Below are positions 12,307-23,010 of a stretch of DNA of 64,000 nt, in pieces. The number at the start of each line of letters is the position of its first letter. The stretch's first letter is position 1. The notes under the pieces are model-generated. The model did not search any database. It saw only the letters and a program-made list of their open reading frames with translations, and had not been told where the DNA came from. A program made the position numbers and the translations under genes. Source of the DNA: Polytrichum commune (Eukaryota; Streptophyta; Polytrichopsida; Polytrichales; Polytrichaceae); contig OX485809.1 in assembly GCA_950295325.1 (NCBI GenBank), positions 28,210,001 through 28,274,000 on the forward strand, given 5' to 3'.

Positions 12307-12901
12307 CAGAGTGTTGTCATTGTGGACGAACCGGTTGAGTTTGAAGGGGAGGCCACAAATGTTTGGAAACGTCGGTTTCAAATGGGAAGACCCGGAATGG
12401 AGTTTGTTAAGCCCAAGGTAGAAGGATTTCAGCCTCGCATGTGTCTCACTTCGAGCGAGGAGCTTGTGTTCAAGGTTAGTCCTTTATTTTTGGGTAAAAA
12501 ATTGTCCAATTCCAACACCGATTGGAAACAAAGGTTTGAAGCCTTGCAAAACCACCACCTTGGACCGGAGTCGAACGTTTATACCAAATAAAAAAAGGAC
12601 CAACCTTGAAACCAAGCTCCTCAAAGCTAGGCATATATGTGAAGGTTGAGATTCTTTTGCATTGGCTTACCAAACTCCATTTCAAAACTGATATTTTTTC
12701 AAACATGTGTGACCTTCACATGAGAAGTAACCAATTGAAATTCAAGACGTCAAGAAGATTACCGATCATTCTAGACGAATCTTTGACATGTACCTTAAAT
12801 TACAAAAACAAAAAACAAAAGATCACAACATGTACCAACCGATTGGACTTGGAAACGCTAAAACTTTGACTGATCATGCCCAAAAATCTCTCCGGACACT
12901 G
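12307..12901 (-). mobile_element. hAT MITE family A, copy 1 (reverse, split by an insertion)
   Basis: The reverse complement of 12721-12901 reads the family A head: CAGTGTCCGGAGAG, then TTTTTGGGCATGAT, then TCCAAGTCCAATCGG. The remainder of the tail, with ACGAACCGGTTGAGTTTGA, lies at about 12307-12343. The two parts are separated by a ~378-bp foldback. The outer left terminus is diverged and no convincing 8-bp duplication remains. A second copy in the opposite orientation begins 130 bp to the right. Confidence 0.75.
12343..12722. mobile_element. Foldback element nested in hAT MITE copy 1
   Basis: Long imperfect inverted arms span nearly the whole insert. On the left are CCACAAATGTTTGGAAA, GGAATGGAGTTTGTTAAGCC and GAGGAGCTTGTGTTCAAGG. 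The reverse complement of the right gives CACACATGTTTGAAA, GAAATGGAGTTTGGTAAGCC and GAGGAGCTTGGTTTCAAGG in the same order. The loop lies around 12507-12560. The host sequence continues on both sides. A 3-bp TGA may be the target duplication, but this is weak. Confidence 0.7.
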
Positions 12902-13030
12902 ATGGTGACAGTGGCAAATTACATACTGTAAGATGATTCATGTCTGGTTCATCTGTTGTGATTAGATAAATAGATAGACTTCAACGTCCAGTTCTTACTT
13001 TTGTTACGAAGTTAAACAGCTGCATTTAAA

Positions 13031-13205
13031 CAGTAAATCGTCTGGGATATTTTTGGGCATAATTGGTCAAAATCCTAGCGTTTCCAAGTCCAACTGGTTA
13101 CATGTTGTGATCTTTCGGTTTATCTGTACTAGTTTGAATGATTGGTAACTTTCCTGAAGACTCGAACATCAACTCCACCGACGGTTCATCTGTAACTAAG
13201 TACAC
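13031..13205 (+). mobile_element. hAT MITE family A, copy 2
   Basis: It starts CAGTAAATCGTCTGGGATAT and continues with the family blocks TTTTTGGGCATAATTGGTCA, CCAAGTCCAACTGGTTAC, TGTGATCTTTCGG and GGTTCATCTGTAACTAA. The last ~20 bp of the 3' TIR are degenerate. It lies 130 bp from copy 1 in the opposite orientation, so the pair can fold back on itself. Confidence 0.8.
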
Positions 13206-13227
13206 TCAAAATGATATGTAGTGTCGC

Positions 13228-13395
13228 TTACTATTTGGAATTACGCAATGCCATACAGTATCTATTTACTAGATATCTCATATTTTACCAACAAATGTGG
13301 AACTGGTAGTTTGGGCATTACAGAACATTACCAACTTCGCTTCCTAAAATTCTACACATACTAGCACTGTGTAAATCCAAATAGGAAGTGAAGCA
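13228..13395. mobile_element. Short foldback repeat family G, copy 1
   Basis: The left end, CGCTTACTATTTGGAATTAC, is matched by the reverse complement of the right end, CACTTCCTATTTGGATTTAC. The interior blocks CATATTTTACCAACA, GGTAGTTTGGGCATTA and CAGAACATTACCAAC recur in the 36.0-kb copy. It is about 170 bp long, with no coding capacity and no clear target duplication. Confidence 0.6.
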
Positions 13396-13583
13396 GCTGG
13401 TTCTCTTGCTTCCGTGTTAAAAACTATTGCCAAGTGCAACCTTATTCAGCTCCAAGCGGCCACTAATTGTTCCCCTTTGGTACTTGGGACTCCTCGGCTT
13501 CTCCTTTTTCCGCAGGTTAATTAAGTTGCCTTATGCTTTGAAATAGCTAGTACTTACCTATGCAGTTACAACAGTAACGTACA

Positions 13584-13634
13584 TCTTTATCTTTATCTTT
13601 TCCTTTTCCTTTTTCCTTTTTCCTTTTCCTTTAA
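13584..13634. repeat. Pyrimidine (CTTTT/CTTTAT)n tract
   Basis: A strand-asymmetric run of CTTTAT, then CTTTTC/CTTTTTC repeats, with almost no purines over 50 bp. Confidence 0.9.
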
Positions 13635-13639
13635 GATTG

Positions 13640-15790
13640 TATGCCTTCCTGATAGTAGTGGTTTAACTTAGAGGGAATTCATCAACCCAAAATGTAGTTA
13701 GTACATGCTGTATCTTGCAGTAAGTCAGGGCCAAATAAACTAAAGAGCGATTGCAACATATCTACGTCCAGCACCTTGGCAGCCTGTCAGCAGATGTGCA
13801 AATAACCATATAGTACTGTGTAAATTTGGAAGTGATTATGTAGTTAGTTTGAATTGTAACATAGCAAACCATGAAGCACATAGAGCTTATGCCAAGGGCT
13901 GCTTTACACTAGAGCTTGAGGGCCCTTGACCCATGAATATGCTTTCCAAAATATGTGAGTGGTCAAGAAGCCGAAGACAACCCATGTTCACTTTCATACT
14001 AGACCATGAGGGTCTTCACGACGAACCATAATTTGAATGGATGAAATTTTTTACAAGGTATTTAACATGGCAACAAGTGGATGATGTTTCATGGCTTATT
14101 AGGTGTTATGTGAGGTTCATCAAAAAGAGGTGGGTCTAATGCAAAGGAACCGTGGTAATCGATCAAACTGCCATTGGCTATTAGAGATGATATGATGCCA
14201 TGGAGAGGACCCGCATCCAAACTTATGTGGTTGTCTTTCAACATGGTTCCACTTCCACTTTGCACTAAGCTTGAGGGCTCATCGTTTCCAAAATCGGAGT
14301 TTTGTTTTCTATTGTATGGTCTTTGGGTGATTTTTGGAGGGCCATTAGATATTCATGGTCACAACTGTTGGTCTTTACACACATACCAACTCTTGGTCTA
14401 GAAATGAACCATCGAGGTAATCAAGTAACCATTATAATATAAAGGTTTCCAACAAAGTTCAATATATTAGAGTTATTTGTAAAGTAAAGCAAATGAAATC
14501 ATAGGTGTTGTCCCAAATTATGATTTTATGAGAATTAACACAAAGTCATCCAATTTTTCTTAATGCTTAACATAAGAATACTGCCAATAATTCCAACATG
14601 TATCATATATGAAACATACTATATAATATGGAACATGATGTAAAAGAGTGACATCTCTCTTTGATGGATGTAAGAATGATTCAAAATTTCTCAATTATTA
14701 TATTAAGATTGTGTATCTATCACGTATCTAGTCACAGTAGTAATTTAACTTCCACTGATCATACATCCCAAAAACAAAAGATACTTCAAACAAAAGCCAT
14801 GCACTACACTAAATAGGATATTTTGTTTTTTTATTATATTTTATGTTGTTACCACCCTACCTTGCTCGACGCTAATTTTTAATTCTTTGATAATTAGTGT
14901 TAGAAGATTTGCTATTTAGTGTACTACCGGTGTTTAGAATGCGAAGAGCCCACCTCCACTACACATGTGCCAATCAAAACACACAAAAGTGTGTTAGAAA
15001 GGCATGTGTTGGATGTCTTTAGCCATGTTCAGTTGCTATCCATGTCACACAATCATCTCACCCATCTATTTCATTCAAAGGTTGCAATCATTACGCTCAA
15101 GACAATCATTTTGAGTATAAAAATATGTTCTTTTGTTGTATCATTATTCAATTGAGTTTGCATGTTGGATGGGGCCGGGATGCAGGAAGATTCTATTCTA
15201 TTCCAAATTATACTTTATTTTATCATCATAGCATAGCATGCATTGGCAAATTCAAGCTTAAAAACTTGGATGAAGCATTGTATTGATATTATTAGAATAG
15301 AAATGGTTGATAACAATTGAATAATGTTATTATGGTCATGTGGTGTAGCTTTCTTGAATAGTATATAACCTCTCATGATAATCACCAAATGCTCTCACAT
15401 ATAGCATATGTGAATGGAATTTTCAGTGGATAAACTAAACCAAGACCTCTCCTCCTCAAGCATGTGAAAGAGCCTACACATGGAGGTGCTAGGGTTTAAG
15501 TGTAAGGTGAACAAGGCGCAATGGCTACCTTAGGGTTTGGCAACCCCAATCAAGGCATGTGGTCATTTTCTTAACCATGGCTAGTTAGTTCTAGTGTACC
15601 CCATGGTTAATGGGGCATTCCCACCTGACATTAGTTAGAAGTAGTTTTAGTCTAAAAGTGGTTTTAGTTATCTAGGGTTCACACATACGGCTATTTTTAG
15701 TGACGAGCCTAGGTGGCAAATGATGTGGCATGGTGTGCTATCTAGTTACAATGTAGATTCTACTATGTGTACGAAACTTTGTAGCCAATT
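13640..15790. other. AT-rich stretch with no supported gene or element
   Basis: The phrases GAGCTTGAGGGCCC (13.91 kb), GACCATGAGGGTC (14.0 kb) and AAGCTTGAGGGCTC (14.27 kb) suggest a decayed internal repeat. Boundaries cannot be drawn and nothing codes. Confidence 0.4.
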
Positions 15791-15807
15791 ATTGAGTTTA
15801 TCAAGAG

Positions 15808-16019
15808 TAGTGCCCGGGAAGCTTTTGGGCATATAGAGTCGGTCAAGATCCGAGTGATTCTAAGTCCAACCGGTTACATGTTGACATCCTTTCGGATTTT
15901 CTATATTCATTTGAGGTATATTCCACTCTAGATTCCTCTTAAATCACCGGTAATTCTCCTGAAGTCTCGAACTTCATCCGGTTCATCTGTAACTAACCGC
16001 TGATTCTCCCCAAGCCCTG
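15808..16019 (+). mobile_element. hAT MITE family A, copy 3, with perfect 8-bp TSD
   Basis: The element begins TAGTGCCCGGGAAGC and ends TTCTCCCCAAGCCCTG. It is flanked by ATCAAGAG at 15800-15807 and 16020-16027, a perfect 8-bp duplication as expected for hAT transposition. The interior carries the family blocks TCCAACCGGTTACATG and GGTTCATCTGTAACTAACC. At 212 bp it has no coding capacity and must depend on a transposase supplied elsewhere. Confidence 0.92.
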
Positions 16020-16604
16020 ATCAAGAGTACTAATTTTTATTAGTTAGAAAAGGTCAGGCAAGAGATAGAGATTTTCCAATACACAGCAAGTATATCTTAT
16101 CACCATTGTTGTGCGTATAATTGTACTTTCACTTCCTCTTTGTAGAGGATTCATATTAAATACGGTTCCAACTTCATATGCATAACACTATTCAACTGCA
16201 TGGTTGTGTGTTTTTCTATATTTAGCATCTGACACGGGCCTTCACTATCTTACCTTCATGGGAAGAAACAGAAGCCGGTACGAATAATGAATAGTGCTAG
16301 TATGAATGGTGTCGGTATTCTCAAAGGTAGTTATGTTAATGATAATGTTTTTAGTGAATAATACGAGGATGAAAATTGATGCATGTGAATAGTTATGGGA
16401 GTATAATTCCACCCAAATTTCCAAGTGTCAGCGTGAATGCATAAATGGTAAATGAATATTCGTACTTCATTCATGGGCCCCACAAAGTATAATTGACATA
16501 CTCCAAGGCCATGGAACCAACTCATACGGCTGAACAATGTCATGTACTAGGAAATATTTTACTTTGGTGTTTGTTGGAGGCTCTCATAAACTATTGCCGA
16601 GGCC

Positions 16605-16955
16605 ATAGAATGTATACATGGCGTTTGTGAAGGCTAGGGATTCGTGGTGTCTACGTAAACTCATCCATTATGAAGGTGGACACGCAATATTTTATATTGT
16701 AATATGTAGACAACTATTTTTTAAGAGAATTTGACTCCGTAAATAGAGTCAAAAACTCGAAATCACTACACTGGCGTCGAACTCGAATGAAACGACCCTC
16801 AATCTCGTAGAGGTTTTGTTTTTCCATACTGAACTCCTTCATCCATGATGGACGGGTTTGCATAGTTGCCAAGAATCCCAAGCCGTATGTTGAGGGTTAA
16901 CGTATATATGTCGACCAAGGCTTGGAGTTCGTGGCATCTATATGAAACCATCCAT
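16605..16955. mobile_element. Foldback repeat family J, copy 1
   Basis: GGCTAGGGATTCGTGGTGTC with TACGTAAACTCATCC at about 16633-16668 is mirrored by the inverse of GGCTTGGGATTCTTGG...CAAACCCGTCCATCATGG at about 16845-16890. A further direct copy, GGCTTGGAGTTCGTGGCATC, follows at about 16919. The second family member is at 37958-38230. No target duplication is evident. Confidence 0.55.
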
Positions 16956-17099
16956 GTGGATGCAGGGACCCTTGTAAAAACAAGTCCCCTACCCAACTGA
17001 GGGTTGGTTCATTCAAATTGGAGTCCACTAAACCGATTTGAGAGTTTTGATGCTATTCATGAAAACCATCGGTTGTAAAGTACTTTCAAACCATACATT

Positions 17100-17510
17100 G
17101 CACTAAAAATGATATTTTAGTGTTTGATACACTAACTACGAACACATACACTAAATGCCAACAACCCTATGAAAGGTAGTTACATTAAATGTAAACTCAA
17201 ACACTAAACATCAAATATCATGGTAATATGTGGAAGTTACATGCTTGAATGTAGCGTTCGTAAGGATATGAAGAAAAAATATGTCGTTGATTTCGGAAGA
17301 CGAGAGATCAACAAGCAGGAAGGTGGGGCGCCATCCTTGAAATCACAAGTCTAGTGAAACCCACGCTTCACAGGCAGGGAGGTGGCAACATGGAAAGTAA
17401 CAACACATTCGTGTCTAACACTAATTGTCAAAGAACCCTAAATCAACGTCGAACAGGGTGGCTAGGGTGGTAACAACACCAAACAATACTATCGAACACT
17501 AGAATATCCT
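17100..17510 (+). mobile_element. TA-type MITE family B, copy 1 (rearranged)
   Basis: CACTAAAAATGATATTTTAG, CATACACTAAATG, AACCCTATGAAAG and GTGGAAGTTACATGCTTGAA match the intact 52582-52884 copy in order, followed by AACACTAATTGTCAA and AGGGTGGTAACAAC. A novel ~130-bp sequence replaces part of the middle. The right end is lost where the 373-bp tandem duplication continues beyond the element. Confidence 0.65.
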
Positions 17511-18021
17511 TTTTTTTCCTTCGTGTAGTTTCATATCGTCACGTTCTTCTTCTTCTTCTTCTTCACCCATTCTTGCTAATGGATGGATGGATGGATGGGT
17601 TTGCGTAAGCAGCACGAATTGTGGGCCAAAACACCTTGACGTGAAGAAAAAATATGTCGTTGACTTCGGAAGACGAGAGATCAACAAGCAGGAAGGTGGG
17701 GCGCCATCCCTGAAATCACAAGTCTAGTGAAACCCACGCTTCACAGGCAGGGAGGTGACAACATGGAAAGTAACAACACATTCGTGTCTAACACTAATTG
17801 TCAAAGAACCCTAAATCAGCGTCGAACAGGGTGGCTAGGGTGGTAACAACACCAAACAATACAATCGAACACTAGAATATCCTTTTTTTTCCTTCGTGTA
17901 GTTTCATATCGTTGCGTTCTTCTTCTTCTTCTTCTTCTTCACCCATTCTTGCTAATGGATGGATGGATGGATGGATGGGTTTGCGTAAGCAGCACGAATC
18001 GTGGGCCAAAACACCTTGACG
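17269..18021 (+). repeat. Recent 373/380-bp tandem duplication
   Basis: Unit 1 is 17269-17641 and unit 2 is 17642-18021. By eye they differ at about eight bases. The 7-bp length difference is fully accounted for by one extra TTC (7 versus 8) and one extra GGAT (4 versus 5) in unit 2. The duplication starts inside the family B MITE and ends after ACACCTTGACG. It is much younger than the surrounding repeats. No gene lies in the unit. Confidence 0.93.
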
Positions 18022-18158
18022 TGCGTGGGTCCAATCCCTCGTCGCCCAGGAATCTGCGCAGAGCACGCCAGGCAGTGTGATAGGTGCAGTAGAAGTAGAG
18101 GCGGGGGGCAAGAAGAGTATGTAGTAATAGTGTCCACTGATGCATGAGTGCCCAAAAG

Positions 18159-18173
18159 CCCCCCCCCCCCCCC
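18159..18173. repeat. Poly-C run (C15)
   Basis: Fifteen C followed by CT-rich sequence, immediately upstream of the GC-rich island at 18.2 kb. Confidence 0.95.
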
Positions 18174-18179
18174 TCTCTT

Positions 18180-18337
18180 TCCCCTCCCCCTTCCTTATTC
18201 GATCGTCAGCACGTCCGACCTCAGCCTCGGTGTGTGTACGGAGGGGCTGGCTCTTTTATTAACGCGCAGCAGAGCAGGGCCTTCTGTGCCGTGTGAGGAT
18301 TGAGAATCTATAGCCCGGGCAACAAGTACCAGCTTTT
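18180..18337 (+). promoter_or_regulatory. Possible promoter / 5' leader, GC-rich island
   Basis: This short GC- and CpG-rich segment contains a TATA-like CTTTTATTAACG at about 18253-18264, about 75-85 bp before the ATG at 18338. It is one of the few places in the window with promoter-like composition. There is no direct evidence of transcription. Confidence 0.25.
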
Positions 18338-18526
18338 ATGGGACCCCATGGGTACCTGCTGCTGCTGCTACTACTGCTGCTGCATTCAGCATTAGCATTA
18401 GCAGCCAGCAGCCAGAAGCAAGCATTCAGCTGTGCACCACAAAATTATGCCTCCACCATACGAGGGGTATGTGGCTCCCTTCCTATGCTATGCTGGCCAC
18501 TTCCCAACTCCACATACAGTGCGTAA
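18338..18526 (+). CDS. Candidate first exon or gene fragment with signal-peptide-like start
   Basis: The 62-codon frame starts MGPHGY, then nine leucines and HSALALAASS, which has the charge, hydrophobic core and small-residue exit of a secretory signal. QKQAFSCAPQNYASTIRGVC follows. The FSCAPQ-YAST core is conserved in the duplicated copy at 19.1 kb, where the frame soon hits a stop. The spaced cysteines after a signal peptide loosely recall the N-terminus of plant GH3 beta-xylosidases, but this is weak. The leucine run comes from a CTG/CTA repeat and may be fortuitous. The frame stops after 62 codons with no clear 5' splice site, so a fragment is more likely than a working gene. Confidence 0.22.
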   Translation: MGPHGYLLLLLLLLLHSALALAASSQKQAFSCAPQNYASTIRGVCGSLPMLCWPLPNSTYSA

Positions 18527-18651
18527 TCTGGAGCATCGGATCACACCACCCACCTCCTCTTTCGCTCATCCCCCCATCCAATTAGCGACTCTCATGACGA
18601 CTGTCGTTTCGTGGTGAGTTTCGTGATCGGAATGGAGATGGGGAAATCATA
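18425..18651 (+). repeat. Direct repeat family H, copy 1
   Basis: TGTGCACCACAAAA, TGGCCACTTCCCAACTCC, GCATCGGATCACACCACC and CCCCCCATCCAATTAGCG recur in order at 19108-19332. The two copies flank the LINE fragment at 18.7-19.05 kb. Confidence 0.85.
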
Positions 18652-18704
18652 TTACGCAACAATGAATGGAAGATCAACCTCGTCGTTACCATCGCAACTG
18701 GAGT

Positions 18705-19050
18705 TAGAGGGAGCCATACACGCACACGCCATGGAGAAACCGATCAAACTAAAAATCACAAAAACCGGCATCAAAACCCTCATGACAATATATACATCAA
18801 AATGTCATCAAGTACCTCACATACCTAGTCCTAAACAAAAGAAAACTAGACAATAGACAAGTCCATGTCCCCCTGCCTCCCCCCCCCAACCATCCTAATG
18901 AATTGGGATTACTAGTACACTACCAGGGCCCACCTCCCAATGGAAGCAACACACCTTATGCCGCATCACGGAATACCGTGATGAGCACAAGGCTAACGGG
19001 CTCACATTCATGCCCGTACCAAGATACGGGCGTTCTTTTCTTTTCTTTTC
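18705..19050 (+). pseudogene. LINE 3' end fragment (RLE-type), copy 1
   Basis: This is the C-terminal tail of a LINE ORF plus 3' UTR. One frame gives GAIHAHAMEKPIKLKI, and after a +1 shift the next gives NVIKYLTYLVLNKRKLDNRQ. The 48.4-kb copy encodes the closely similar TTTKYLTHIILNKRKLDNKQ followed by a proline-rich end. The proline codons coincide with the C9 run at 18879-18887. The 3' UTR ends in a CCCGTA...TACGGGC hairpin followed by (TTTTC)n, and the 48.7-kb copy has an equivalent end. It is 5'-truncated, as LINE insertions usually are, and frameshifted, so it is dead. Confidence 0.75.
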
Positions 19051-19107
19051 TTCTGTTCTGTTCATTTTCAAGTGATCACATAGACTCCTCTCTCCCAATT
19101 GTGTGAG

Positions 19108-19332
19108 TTCAGTTGTGCACCACAAAAGTATGCCTCAACGTACATCGGTATGTGACTCCCTATGGTGGCCACTTCCCAACTCCACATACAGTATATAATC
19201 TGGGGCATCGGATCACACCACCAACCTACTATTTGAATCAGTAATCCCCCCATCCAATTAGCGCATCAAATGCGAGTCGTGGCGACTGTGATCGTGAGTT
19301 CCTAAGATCGAAATTGAGATGGGAAAATCATA
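19108..19332 (+). repeat. Direct repeat family H, copy 2
   Basis: Roughly 80 percent identical by eye to 18425-18651. The frame FSCAPQKYAST is kept, then a stop follows. Confidence 0.85.
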
Positions 19333-19400
19333 AAAGAGTTCAGAGTGGGTGTTCTGTTACAATCTTGGCCGTTGGATCGCACGCTCCGGAAACTGTTTAA

Positions 19401-19475
19401 TCCAATTAGCGCCCGCGAGTCGTGAAGACTGTCAATTCTAAGCTTCAGGATCGGAATTGAGATGCGAAAGTTATA
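19401..19475 (+). repeat. Direct repeat family H, partial copy 3
   Basis: TCCAATTAGCGCCCGCGAG, GAAGACTGTC and GATCGGAATTGAGATGCG match the 3' third of copies 1 and 2. A GTGATC(A/G)CAT(A/G)GACTCCT block occurs both at 19073 (just before copy 2) and at 19519 (just after copy 3), so the repeat unit is larger than the best-conserved part. Confidence 0.7.
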
Positions 19476-19891
19476 AGAAGACAAAGTGAATAATATTATA
19501 ATCTTCCTTATTTTCGAGTGATCGCATGGACTCCTGTTGAACGTAGTGGAATGTTTACCATGTGAGCACATTGTCCAATCTCATCATGACACAACACCAC
19601 GAGCCTTTACTGAAATATAGGCATATCACTCAAATATAGGCATTTGTTTGAGAGAAGTGATCATTAAAGGCCAACACCCAGGTCCTCAACATAACATAGC
19701 ATCTTTCATAGCACCTTGATCACTCTTGGTGGTGAATCGGTGGGATAATTGAACCTGAGCTGCAGCCCATCCTTAATTAATATTGTCTAGAAAGTCGACC
19801 ATGAATTTGATTGGCATCTAAGTAATAAAATTGAATAGAAGATACACACCTCTACATATAAATGATGAGAGTATCCACACAGTCCATGCGC

Positions 19892-19906
19892 GGGGGGGGG
19901 GGGGGG
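19892..19906. repeat. Poly-G run (G15)
   Basis: Fifteen G lying 15 bp before the left end of the foldback element at 19.92 kb. Confidence 0.95.
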
Positions 19907-19920
19907 ATTAAATTAGGGTT

Positions 19921-20205
19921 GCTTCACATGGGGTCCCAAGTCCCAAGTCCCAAGTTCCAACATAGTTCCAATTTTTGAGCCTCAAGATAGGATCATTAAA
20001 ATATGGTTAATTGTCGTTAAAGTTGGATCTTGATTATTTTAGGTAAATATATTCGTGGGACTTGTGTTGAGAGTTATGAGAGTTGGGTCTAGCTTTTTGT
20101 TCATCCCAACTCTCAACATAAGTCCCGAGCCTCATCTCCAAAAAGTGTTGCCATTTAGACATTCATGTCATACTCGGGACTTAGGATTGGGATCCCATGT
20201 GAAGT
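19921..20205. mobile_element. Foldback element K, double hairpin
   Basis: The left end, CTTCACATGGGGTCCCAAG, pairs with the right end, whose reverse complement is CTTCACATGGGATCCCAA. Inside, GGGACTTGTGTTGAGAGTT (20057-20075) is matched by AACTCTCAACATAAGTCCC (20108-20126), a 19-bp stem with one mismatch. The AAGTCCC motif is also tandemly repeated near the left end. No target duplication is seen. Confidence 0.65.
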
Positions 20206-20574
20206 GGTAAGTCCCAACTCTCATGTCCTCAACGGCCGATATTGGACGGATTGACCTCAAGTGACTTGGATCACTATATTCATTAATTAGAGACTTTGGA
20301 AAGTCTCAAAATAAATCCAAATGGTTTAATATCTAGTTTAATTTCTTATTCTGATGACACGTGTTTGTGCCAAGTTGGTTAGTGCCGCCCATGCAAATCA
20401 CTTCATTAAGTCACATTCAATGTATATTGTGTTTTTCTTGTTCTTTATTTGAAAACCACATCCTTAAATAGTCTCAAAATCATGAAAAAGTCTCCGATTA
20501 CCGAATATGGTGATTTGGGTCTTGGGACCATGTGTGAACTGCCCTTTGGAAGCATACAATGGCAACCCCAATCA

Positions 20575-20830
20575 CATGCTTATTTTGAGAAGAAATTATG
20601 TGATCGTAAGAGGGTCATAACGTCACTATGGATGTGCATATTCATAAATCACACACTACACATGCAAAAACAAATGTGTACACAACAATAGATATTTGAA
20701 GTTGGATTCTGCTTCTTCTATCATAGGATCCGTTGATGTCTTTGCATGCATATAGTTTCATTATGCTCAAAATTCATGCATAAGTTTAGATTTAGTCAAT
20801 ACTAAATTATTTGTGCATGTGCTTTTGAAA
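20575..20830 (+). repeat. Dispersed repeat family T, copy 1
   Basis: Shares TTCTATCATAGGATCC, CATTATG, AATTCATGC and TTAGATTTA blocks, with similar spacing, with 61345-61570. The copies are about 70 percent similar over roughly 250 bp, and the element type is unknown. Confidence 0.5.
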
Positions 20831-21429
20831 CAAGTACACATGCAACTCATTTCTTGCTCGTCTACATTTACCTTTAATAGATTTCACGAACATTAAAAAA
20901 AATTCAGATTTTTTTAACTTCAATTTTCAAGCTATAGTTGCATGGTTTGAGCGTGGTCTACATGACAGTTTTGTACGAGCCACCAACATGTATGAACCTC
21001 AATTTGTTTTTGAGGCCGAGTTGGATTTTAACTCAACCTATCACAAAGAGGAAGTGAGAATACGACTATATGGGACAATTATGATGCTCAAATATACATA
21101 ATTCGTAACATGTGTGTGTGTGTTTTCGTCCCACTAGAAGAATGCGATTGATAAATGGAGTCAATTGTTTTGGGCACTTTTAAAAGACTAACTTGTAATT
21201 AACAACAAATAACCTTAGACACCTTTGTATGGGCCTTTGGAACCTTTAAGGGTTAACATGTTTTTGTATAATTGTTGACCTATCAAATTGAGAATAATTG
21301 ATTTCTTCGTCGTTGTATTCTAGATGTATATGTTGTAATAGTTTTTGAATGGAAGGGTCGCCTTTGACATTCTCAACTCAAAATAATGAGAAGCAACCTA
21401 ACATGAACATAAGAAGGAACTTAACATAA

Positions 21430-21507
21430 ACACCTTTGTATTATGAACGCTTTCATGCATCTTGAAAGACACCTCCATATTATGAACCCTTCGTGCATCT
21501 CGAAAGA
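21430..21507 (+). repeat. 39-bp tandem duplication
   Basis: Units 21430-21468 and 21469-21507 share TATTATGAAC and TGCATCT(T/C)GAAAG. They are about 85 percent identical by eye. Confidence 0.75.
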
Positions 21508-21509
21508 AA

Positions 21510-22860
21510 CCACCTCCGACAAGAGTGTGACAAGGGGAATCTCTCTCTCTCCAATTAGAAATTATTTGTTGGAATAGAAAACAACAAAAGGATGTTTTCT
21601 CATACATGTTTCACTTGAGCAATTAAAATACTTGTGGAGAGGAGTTCACCTACTTGTTAGATATATAGTTAATAAACTTAACCATAGTTAAGTATTAGGG
21701 TTGCACCTCGATTAGGATAAGTTACCCTAAGGAAGTGCAATGCTAAACCCTAAACACATGTTTTGCAAGCAATTACTATGCATCAACTCTCATTGTCACT
21801 TGCTACTAGAGGTAAGTTTGTGTTTTATTCATACGGAAACAAGTGTTTATCATCTAGTCATTACCTTGTGGTAATGACATCTAGAAAAGGTGCAATGACC
21901 AAGAACATATATGATGGAATTAGAATAGTAAGTATTTCTCTATTTTATCCACAAAATTGTAAGCTTGTTTATCATTATGTGACATGGATAACAACTAAGT
22001 TTTATTATTTTTTACCTCTTGTATGTTATTAAATTAATCCTCACTTGTGACGTTATAGGCTTGGCATATCTATCAATCAATCATCCTCATCCTTGTTGAT
22101 TGCGGTATGGGCGCATGTGAGGTAGGCTCTTCAAAATGATAACACCAAATTGCCTTGCTCTCTCATACCAATTATCTCTCAAATTACCTTATGGGTTGTC
22201 ACATAGGAGTTATTTGACACAACATACTTGATATCTATATCTATTATGACTATCATGTGAATACATACATCAGTGAGGATATTAGTTTCTTAGGTAACTT
22301 ACACAATGAGCATTAGGATCACCCTTGTTTTCATCTTGAGACTTGTTAGTCCTAGGATTTTTGTACAAATATTTACAAACGAGTGACAATATCCTTTTTA
22401 TCACTTTGTGGTTTACTCTTAGTTGTTGAAAGCAAGGTTTGAATTGCTTATTTTTCCTACTTGGATGTTGGGAAAAATCCACCAACCCGGCCAAGGCTTT
22501 GCAAGAAATAGGAAGGGGCCTCTTTATGAGGATGCACTTGAAAACAAATTTGCTTAACATTTGTTTTAGTTAACTTAAGATTCGTGTTTCTATTTATGCC
22601 AAAAATGGTTGGAGTAAAAGGCTCACCATGTGGGCCTATAACTTCAATGTTAGGTGCAACAATAATTTAGACCAACATCACAATGCTCTCTATACTTTAT
22701 TTATGGGGCCAAAGGGTCTCAAAAATGTGTAACCCCTCCATTCCAAGGGAGGAGAGTTGGGCATCTTAATTTTTGGAAAAGGCACGGGGGTCTGACATTT
22801 GCACATGATCTTCACAAAAGTCGATATCTACATCATTCATTGATATTTTTGGAAACAACA
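21510..22860. other. AT-rich stretch, nothing recognised
   Basis: Frames here are short and lack recognisable motifs. No structured repeat or RNA gene is visible. Confidence 0.45.
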
Positions 22861-22869
22861 CCATTAGGG

Positions 22870-23010
22870 GAAGGACATGATGTTAGATTATCTTTATTTG
22901 AGTGTGGACTCTTCCACTCTACAATAGCATGGTTGTGGTGTTGGTCATGATACCATGAGCACTCCTCACTTGTCTAAAAGGGACTCCTGCACCTTGACAT
23001 TGTTATTGTG
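22870..23010 (+). repeat. Direct repeat family N, copy 1
   Basis: CATTCCACTCTA-like, GGTTGTGGT, ACTCCTCACTTGTCT and ACCTTG(A/G)CATT blocks recur at 24090-24250. The pair brackets the ~1-kb region holding the 500-bp Mutator-like element. Confidence 0.6.
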
